Assembly (NCBI RefSeq): GCF_003583765.1
Contig: NZ_QXQA01000010.1
Coordinates: forward strand, 169,879 to 233,878
Direction of reading: 5' to 3'
DNA from: Paenibacillus nanensis
GTDB lineage: Bacteria > Bacillota > Bacilli > Paenibacillales > Paenibacillaceae
DNA length: 64,000 nucleotides
Each line of letters starts with the position of its first letter. Position 1 is the first letter of the stretch. A program made the position numbers and the translations under genes. Of the stretch, positions 61,516-64,000 are shown in pieces. The notes beneath the pieces are model-generated. The model had not been told where the DNA came from. It was given only the letters and a program-made list of their open reading frames with translations, and searched no databases.

Positions 61516-62694
61516 TTGACGAGGTACATCGACCAGTTTATACGGAACGAGAAGGAGCGGGAACGAGCGGCAATGGCGGAGGAGCTGGCAGCGCGGTTTG
61601 CGGAGAGGGCCGCAAGGCATGACCGCGAAGGGTCTTTTCCATTCGAAAATTTCGCCGACTTGAAGGAGGCCGGTTACTTGAAGCTGACGGTTCCCGCCGA
61701 GTTTGGCGGGGACGGCATTTCCTTGTATGAGCTCGTCTTGCTGCAGGAGAGGCTGGCTTACGGCGACGGGGCTACCGCGCTTGCCGTTGGCTGGCATTTA
61801 GGTCAAGTGTTTCATTTCAGCGTGGCAGACAAGTGGCCGCGCAGCTTGTTTGCCGAATTGTGCGAGTCGGTTGTGCGGGACGGAACAATGATTAACACGT
61901 TCGCCAGCGAAGCGGCGACGGGCAGCCCCAGCCGGGGCGGCAAACCGGAGACGGTCGCGGTTCACGCGGACGGCGGCTACTGGCTGACGGGCCGCAAAAC
62001 GTTCAGCACGCTCTCCCCGATATTGGATCGGTTCGTCGTAACGGCTTATGTTCCGAACGAGAACGCGGTGAGCGAGTTTCTGGTCCGCCGGACGGAACAG
62101 GTCAAGCTCGTCGAAACCTGGGATACGCTCGGGATGCGCGCGACCGGCAGTCATGACGTCGTGCTCGAAGGGGCGTTCGTCCCGGAGAGCGACAGAATAA
62201 AAGGGAAGGAAGTCAACGACGGCGGCGGATGGCTGCTGCATATACCCGCATGTTATATGGGCATCGCGATGGCGGCAAGGGATTATGCGCTCGAGTATGC
62301 CCGTACCTATCAGCCGAATTACCTCGACAAACCGATCGCGTCCTTGCCCGCCGTTCAGCAAACGATCGGCGAGATGGAGGCTGAGCTGCGCACCGCCAGA
62401 ACATTGCTCTATGCCGCAGCAGACCGTTGGGACAGGGAGGCTGAGCAGCGGCCGTCTCTCAAGCCCGAGCTGGGGCTTGCGAAGTATACCGTCACCAACC
62501 ATGCCATCCGGATTGTAGATAAGGCGATGCGCATTGTCGGCGGCGCCAGCTTGGCAAAGAGCTGCCCGCTTGAGCGGTATTACCGCGACGTTCGCGCCGG
62601 TCTTCATAACCCGCCGATGGACAGCTCGGTTATTCAGACGCTGGCGGCCGCCGCTCTTGAAGAGGGCTCAAGCAGGCAAGACTGCAGCTTCTAA
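61516..62694 (+). CDS. Acyl-CoA-dehydrogenase-fold flavoprotein lacking the usual catalytic Glu
   Basis: 392 residues. The N-terminal helices, middle beta domain (MINTFASEAATGSPSRGG, GYWLTGRKTFSTLSP) and C-terminal helices (DKAMRIVGGASLAKSCPLERYYRDVRAG) fit the acyl-CoA dehydrogenase superfamily. Where dehydrogenases have the catalytic Glu (typically within IxEGTxE), this protein reads LHNPPMDSSVIQ. That resembles flavin-dependent monooxygenases of the DszC/SfnC type within this fold. It is therefore more likely an oxygenase or desulfurisation-like enzyme than a fatty-acid dehydrogenase. TTG start 6 bases after GGAGGG. Confidence 0.82.
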   Translation: MTRYIDQFIRNEKERERAAMAEELAARFAERAARHDREGSFPFENFADLKEAGYLKLTVPAEFGGDGISLYELVLLQERLAYGDGATALAVGWHLGQVFHFSVADKWPRSLFAELCESVVRDGTMINTFASEAATGSPSRGGKPETVAVHADGGYWLTGRKTFSTLSPILDRFVVTAYVPNENAVSEFLVRRTEQVKLVETWDTLGMRATGSHDVVLEGAFVPESDRIKGKEVNDGGGWLLHIPACYMGIAMAARDYALEYARTYQPNYLDKPIASLPAVQQTIGEMEAELRTARTLLYAAADRWDREAEQRPSLKPELGLAKYTVTNHAIRIVDKAMRIVGGASLAKSCPLERYYRDVRAGLHNPPMDSSVIQTLAAAALEEGSSRQDCSF

Positions 62695-62698
62695 AGGG

Positions 62699-63409
62699 CT
62701 AAAACAAGTGATGGGGGCTTCTCCGCGGAACCCTTCGGTCACCGGCTAGAAAATATTCGTCATTGCCGAAATAAGATAAGGCCTCTTCGTCCGGGAGCCA
62801 TACCCATTCGTCAATTTCCGTTTGGCAGCGGTGAGCGCGGAAGGCCGCGAGCTTCGTTCGGTTATGCGCGCTAACGTCGATTTTGACGACGTCTTTGCGC
62901 GTATAGCCGAACCTCTCCGGATGGGCCATCGCATTCCCGAATGTAATGAAATATAGTCCGCCCTCGCCGCCGCACCGCAAATAAGCGTTGGTCGCGGCTT
63001 TGCCGATCGCGCAATGGTCCGGGTGACCGCCGAGCGTCTCGTGGAAGGTGAGCACGGCGTCGGGTTCGATTTCTTTTATGAGCGCTTCAATTCGGGCTTC
63101 CAATAGGGCTGCGTCACAGAATTCAACCGTCTTGTCGCGAATGTCGAAGAAATGGAGCCGGGCAATGCCTAAAATGCCGCAAGCCTCTCGCAGCTCGGCC
63201 TCTCTGGCGGCCGGCATTGTCTCTCGGTTCAAATAGGGCGGGTTGCCCATGCGTCTGCCCATTTCCCCGCGGGTCGCGCTTACCAGCGTAATCTCGGCCC
63301 CTTCATGCGCATACTTCGCGAGTGTGCCCCCGCAAATAAAGGTCTCATCGTCCGGATGGGCGAATACCGCAAGCAGCTTCCGGCGTTTGTTCCGGTCTTC
63401 CGTCTTCAT
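62699..63409 (-). CDS. bshB2: Bacillithiol biosynthesis deacetylase, BshB2-like
   Basis: 236-residue PIG-L/LmbE-family Zn deacetylase: LAVFAHPDDETFICGG (HPDDE) and ETLGGHPDHCAIGK. In Bacilli BshB enzymes deacetylate GlcNAc-malate in bacillithiol synthesis. The partner yojF gene upstream matches the B. subtilis yojF-bshB2 pair. The ATG overlaps the yojF stop. The frame runs upstream to 63865, but that part lies inside yojF in another frame and is not real. Confidence 0.88.
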   Translation of the reverse strand: MKTEDRNKRRKLLAVFAHPDDETFICGGTLAKYAHEGAEITLVSATRGEMGRRMGNPPYLNRETMPAAREAELREACGILGIARLHFFDIRDKTVEFCDAALLEARIEALIKEIEPDAVLTFHETLGGHPDHCAIGKAATNAYLRCGGEGGLYFITFGNAMAHPERFGYTRKDVVKIDVSAHNRTKLAAFRAHRCQTEIDEWVWLPDEEALSYFGNDEYFLAGDRRVPRRSPHHLF

Positions 63410-63717
63410 TCGGGGAACGGCTCCTTTCCGAGATGCAGGGCGACATTCATGCGGCCGCGGTCGTCGAAGCCTGCCAGCAGAAGCCGGCCGTCCGCGTCCA
63501 GATCGTAATGGGTAAGGGCTTCCGCGCGAAGCCAGCCGTGCCCGTCGAAACGAAGAGCGGCCCGGTACGGTCCTTCTCCCGCGAGGTAAGCGTGCGTCAC
63601 GTGAACTTTGAAGTTGCGGACGAACATATAAGACGTGCTTTCGCTGTGGATGAAGGCCTCCGCTCCTACAAACGCCTGCAGCGCGGATTCGACCTTCGAT
63701 GTATGGATGGGAATCAT
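63406..63717 (-). CDS. yojF: YojF family protein
   Basis: 103-residue protein of the DUF1806/YojF family, encoded directly before bshB2 as in B. subtilis; function not established. SESTSYMFVRNFKVHVTHAYLAGEGPYRAALRF is the recognisable core. The frame has a TTG at 63738, but AAGGGAG upstream of the ATG at 63717 suits the latter. Stop overlaps the bshB2 start (ATGA), so the two are translated together. Confidence 0.82.
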   Translation of the reverse strand: MIPIHTSKVESALQAFVGAEAFIHSESTSYMFVRNFKVHVTHAYLAGEGPYRAALRFDGHGWLRAEALTHYDLDADGRLLLAGFDDRGRMNVALHLGKEPFPE

Positions 63718-63850
63718 GATGTCGTGCGCTCCCTTCAAGAAATAGTGGTGGTTCCCTCATCTTAGCATAGAGAAGCGTAATGTCACAGACGATTCGCCGA
63801 CGGACAGTAATCGTCACAGAAGGCTCAGCGTCCTTCCGGTACACATGAAA

Positions 63851-63903
63851 AAAACCGTCCTCCAAAGGACGGCCAGGCTGTCGAGAAAGTCTCGACAGCC
63901 TTT
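63851..63903. terminator. Two hairpins near the window end
   Basis: CCGTCC-TCCAAA-GGACGG with flanking A-run (reads as a terminator on the minus strand) and AGGCTGTCGAGA-AAG-TCTCGACAGCCT followed by TTTC (plus strand). No gene obviously ends here within the window. Confidence 0.6.
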
Positions 63904-63944
63904 CATATGTTTAATTATTTTAAGACGACACCGCGTTAATGTTG

Positions 63945-64000
63945 TATAATATAATTAACAATAACTGAACGGTAGGTGTCGCTGATGCTGCGATCTAATC
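63945..64000 (+). promoter_or_regulatory. Possible promoter and start of a gene continuing beyond the window
   Basis: A perfect TATAAT at 63945-63950 has only weak -35 support. GGTAGGTG at 63971-63978 precedes an ATG at 63985 that opens MLRSN before the window ends. Too short to identify. Confidence 0.35.

Noticed and set aside
63410..63865. Long upstream extension of the bshB2 frame
   Set aside because: It lies over yojF in another frame, has no family character, and the ATGA overlap with yojF fixes the bshB2 start at 63409.

Overview
The window looks like a chromosomal segment of a spore-forming, Gram-positive bacterium of the Paenibacillus type. This is inferred from content. There are CotS/CotSA-like spore coat genes and three large secreted proteins with C-terminal S-layer homology (SLH) repeats. 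There is a T-box leader before trpS, a YojF/BshB2 bacillithiol pair, an MhqR-like quinone-stress cluster, and strong AGGAGG-type ribosome binding sites with frequent TTG/GTG starts. I see no rRNA, tRNA, insertion sequence, prophage or CRISPR array.

Layout. 1-4.5 kb: a small unknown gene, then a tight allantoin operon (allantoinase, allantoate amidohydrolase, ureidoglycine-glyoxylate aminotransferase). 4.6-8.6 kb: a cytoplasmic GH20 hexosaminidase, an unknown protein, a DoxX-like membrane protein under a striking double-operator promoter, and a Gly/Pro-rich lipoprotein. 8.8-14.4 kb: a 1,854-residue SLH protein joining a phosphodiester glycosidase domain to a purple-acid-phosphatase-like domain. 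It is followed by a nine-copy array of a 51-bp hairpin repeat that recurs as two copies near 32.4 kb. 14.9-21.7 kb: SRPBCC protein, CotS/CotSA-like pair, MBOAT acyltransferase with SGNH partner, poly-Asp protein. 22-28.3 kb: a free-standing TipAS domain protein behind a MerR-type promoter, TerB-like protein, GlcNAc-kinase-like protein, MBL-fold hydrolase, an operon of two paralogous GNAT-like proteins plus a 40-residue peptide, and T-box/trpS. 28.4-34 kb: an SLH protein behind PhoP-box-like repeats, a MATE exporter, a GNAT, an AadK-type adenylyltransferase. 34-38.9 kb: MhqR-like regulator with ring-cleaving dioxygenase, carboxylesterase and flavin reductase, then two oxidoreductases. 39-41.7 kb: convergent sensor kinase and response regulator plus a LuxR-type regulator.

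41.8-51.8 kb is a polysaccharide region: GH44 glucanase, a stalk-domain protein, and a multidomain GH10 xylanase with an N-terminal deacetylase domain, CBMs and SLH, preceded by cre-like sites. 52-61.3 kb is a nucleoside salvage operon (BMP lipoprotein, ABC ATPase, two permeases, two nucleoside hydrolases, a ribokinase) divergent from an AraC regulator. The end holds an acyl-CoA-dehydrogenase-fold enzyme lacking the usual catalytic Glu, the YojF/BshB2 pair, and possibly the start of another gene.

A shared theme is scavenging of nitrogen, phosphate, nucleosides and plant polysaccharide by surface-anchored enzymes and dedicated uptake. The least explained units are the GNAT-GNAT-peptide operon, the 51-bp repeats, the stand-alone TipAS protein with its MerR-type promoter, and the DoxX double operator.
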